From Ancylostoma caninum (Eukaryota; Nematoda; Chromadorea; Rhabditida; Ancylostomatidae), in contig JBAJFG010000149.1 of assembly GCA_037903475.1 (NCBI GenBank), positions 310,001 to 374,000 of the forward strand: a stretch of DNA of 64,000 bases, written 5' to 3'. Shown in pieces: positions 61,660 through 64,000 of this stretch; positions within the stretch are counted from its first letter, which is position 1; each line of letters opens with the position of its first letter. The translations under genes were made by a program, and so were the position numbers. The notes below the pieces were generated by a model that ran no database searches, was not told where the DNA came from, and worked only from the letters and a program-made list of their open reading frames with translations.

Positions 61660-64000
61660 TTAAATAGCATATGCAAACCATTCCTGGTTGAGTGGCTCTA
61701 TTGTCACATTCAAACTCTCATTCCTTGCTTCGTGAAACCACAAATCGGCGAGCAGAGCCAAGTGTGCGAGAATTTTACTCCTCATGCCCTCAACCTTTTC
61801 TTCGTATTGCTGCAACCGTTTCTTAATGGCGTCTTGAGATTCAATCAAGTTTTCATCCATGTTCCACGTTGTGTTTCTGGAACGAAAAATCATTTTATGG
61901 TGGATAAAACACAGTTATAGGACTTCTTCTAATAATATCCACTTTCTCTGCTCTTTAAGCCTTGCCATACTTTATGTTTCCTTCTGCGCCTGTAGAGTTA
62001 GTATACAGAATTAGTAGTTTCCTATGGAAGCTGAAGTTTCTTATGGGAACGTCTTTATCAAAAGCCTGAAATTGGTAAAAGACCGTTCACGCTTTAACCG
62101 ACAAACGTCTAATCGCCTTCGACCGAGTCCATCGACATCGTTTCTATCACATCTGGTAATCTCCATACAGAAATTCATCGCGTTCCGCTATTTCCACGGA
62201 TTATGCGTGTTTCGTCCGTCTCGAATGGTGACGTTCACTGGAAGGGTCAGTGCCATCAGGCGCTGAAGATGGTCTTAAATGCGCCAGAGATACACAGGAT
62301 TTATATGCGCCAGAGAAAGCGACCTATAGCTCTTAATTAGGCATAGAAGGCAGGTAGCCATTCTTGACTGACAGGTGCTCATCTCATTTCCGTTGTTTCT
62401 CTTTGAATTGCGGGAGCAGATCCAAAATACCTTTAGCGCCTGCTGAGATGTCAAGTACGCAGATCAGAATCGTGTACATGACGCTAAAGTTTTCACCATT
62501 ATGGTCGTCATGTCCCTACTTTCCTAGATTCGATATCAAACTTATTCAGCCGCGAACTGCCTCGTTGTTTAATGGCTGAATGTTCTTCCACCCGTACATT
62601 CAGAACGCGTCAGTTCTCCAATACACGAGACATTGCAAATCAGCCACTTTATCTGATATACCTGTTTGGAAACAGTCTCTTTCTTTGCCGTGCTAGCAAG
62701 TCACAGACTGGCTGGTCATACAAGGTTACTGTAAAGCGCTGAAATGTCAGGCGCTCAAAATAAACTGTTCCACCTACCAATCAGGCAAGCGCAGAAGAAA
62801 GTAATACAGTTATGGAAACACAAAATTCATTTCAGATATTTCTTGAATATTGCAATGTCTTCGACTTAACTCTTCATAGAACTTCACAAATCTCCAGTGT
62901 TCAATTCATTCTTGATCATGTTCATTTTAAAAAGTACTTTCAGTAGCTTCCCTCTGAGAATGTGTGGTTAAGCAGTTTTAAGCAAATCGCTGAAGCTCCA
63001 GAGTACTCAATTCAGACAAAATATGCATAACATAAAGGATTGCATATTTGCTGTGAGATAACCTGATTCCATTTTCTTTCCTCGATAAACGCTCTCCTCA
63101 CCCTGGCGTACACAGGTCTAGCTCGAGTTTACCAACAATCGGATTGTACCAAGTTGACCAGTACCGGACTGATCCCGGTACTATACTGCAAATACATGAG
63201 GATTTTTTCTCGCTTTTTCAAGGAATCCAACACTTACGGAACAGGCGTGCTTGCGTAAAAGATCTTGTTTCTTTCTTTCCAATTGTGAAACATAAAATCA
63301 TTTTCATTGTTCCATTTACTGTTCGTTAACCTTGAATCGCGAGCCCAACCAGTACCCTGTAATCTGTGAAGAATTAATGAATCCTGCTCATTAGAACATC
63401 GCTTCGAAAGATTTACAGTGTCACATCTTCAAGGACGTATCATTTTTCATTCCAGCACATTAATAATATAATACCAAGTGTAACCCCATACTATCGGCAT
63501 AGCTATTTCCCATCGCTAGCTTGATTGAGTTGATAGTTTAAAAGCTCATAGAACTATTAAAGAAAAAGTGGTGGAGAGCGTCCTCCATATGCTGGAAACT
63601 TAAACAATTTCCGGCAAAAAGTGGTGTAAAACTTTCCACAATTTCCAATAAGAAGTGGTGTAGAAGTTCGTCAGAGGTACGTGTTTTGACTAGAGCGAGG
63701 AGTGATAGAATCATTGTTCTGTGGGCATAAATAAAGCAAGATCACTTTTATGAGAAGGGGTCCAAGAAAATACTTACAATGTAAAGCAATCGATCTCTTC
63801 ATTTGCTATTTTTTTAAATTCCAAATTGCTGCACCCACCTTTTAAAGTATACGGTTAAGCCATAAATTTCCTTTTTTAGCCAAAAACTCTGAGTACTTAA
63901 ATGGATAATTTTGTGAGCAGCACCTCGGTAGCATCTGTCAGATCATAGCGACTCACGAAAAAAGCAGAAAATTCAAGTCTTTACTGACCTTATGAAGAAT
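61660..64000 (-). CDS. DUF273-family putative glycosyltransferase, copy 2 (partial)
   Basis: Exons (minus): 63989-64000 (runs off the window; encodes ILHK), 63238-63356, 63102-63185, 61660-61876. They correspond to the last four exons of copy 1, and the last three have exactly the same lengths (119, 84, 217 bp) and phases. Motifs GTGWARDSRLTNSKW, WYNPIVGKLELDLCTPG and NTTWNMDENLIES, ending QEWFAYAI. The final 71 residues match copy 1 at 48 positions. The catalytic part lies beyond the window. The pair is a local duplication. Confidence 0.85.

Overview
The window looks like a nematode genome, most likely a strongylid hookworm or close relative. It holds intron-rich genes with short introns, TTTCAG-type 3' splice sites just upstream of start codons (spliced-leader acceptors), nematode-restricted families (DUF273 proteins, a CAP/ASP secreted protein, a LURY-type RYamide neuropeptide) and a mariner end resembling the hookworm 'bandit' group. 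The organism call is inference; I ran no search.

Layout. 1-10 kb: mostly non-coding, with a mariner remnant, a short inverted-repeat element and one possible terminal exon on the minus strand (9321-9601). 10.35-10.65 kb: a two-exon lury-1-like neuropeptide gene. 11.9-12.8 kb: an internally deleted mariner. 14.8-18.0 kb: an LTR element without polymerase, carrying a capsid-like region of unknown family and the C-terminal part of a phlebovirus-type glycoprotein, both broken. 21.5-25.1 kb: a hAT element with 8-bp target duplications and TTCGAATA-type arrays near each end; a maT-like (DD37D) transposon sits inside it. 25.5-27.1 kb: four exons of an unrecognised minus-strand gene. 28.3-30.1 kb: a three-layer nest (Tc1-type short element, containing a hAT-type element, containing a hairpin element); an uninterrupted relative of the outer layer lies at 55.0-55.9 kb. 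32.8-33.4 kb: a GC-rich inverted-repeat element with a second one nested in it.

35.5-44.2 kb is the main conserved-gene block on the plus strand: the first two exons of ufm-1, then a 4.8-kb DNA transposon with arms of about 800 bp and an intron-containing DD88E transposase, then a complete eight-exon NADH-cytochrome b5 reductase gene. The last ufm-1 exon is not visible, and the transposon starts about 720 bp after exon 2.

45.0-64.0 kb is a minus-strand block: a DUF273 putative glycosyltransferase, an ASP/CAP secreted protein gene and a second DUF273 paralogue running off the end. A fold-back repeat with tRNA-like SINE units lies in an intron of the first DUF273 gene. The DUF273 pair is a local duplication; I see no sign that the other genes form one pathway. 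Transposable elements account for most of the recognisable non-genic sequence and repeatedly nest in each other.
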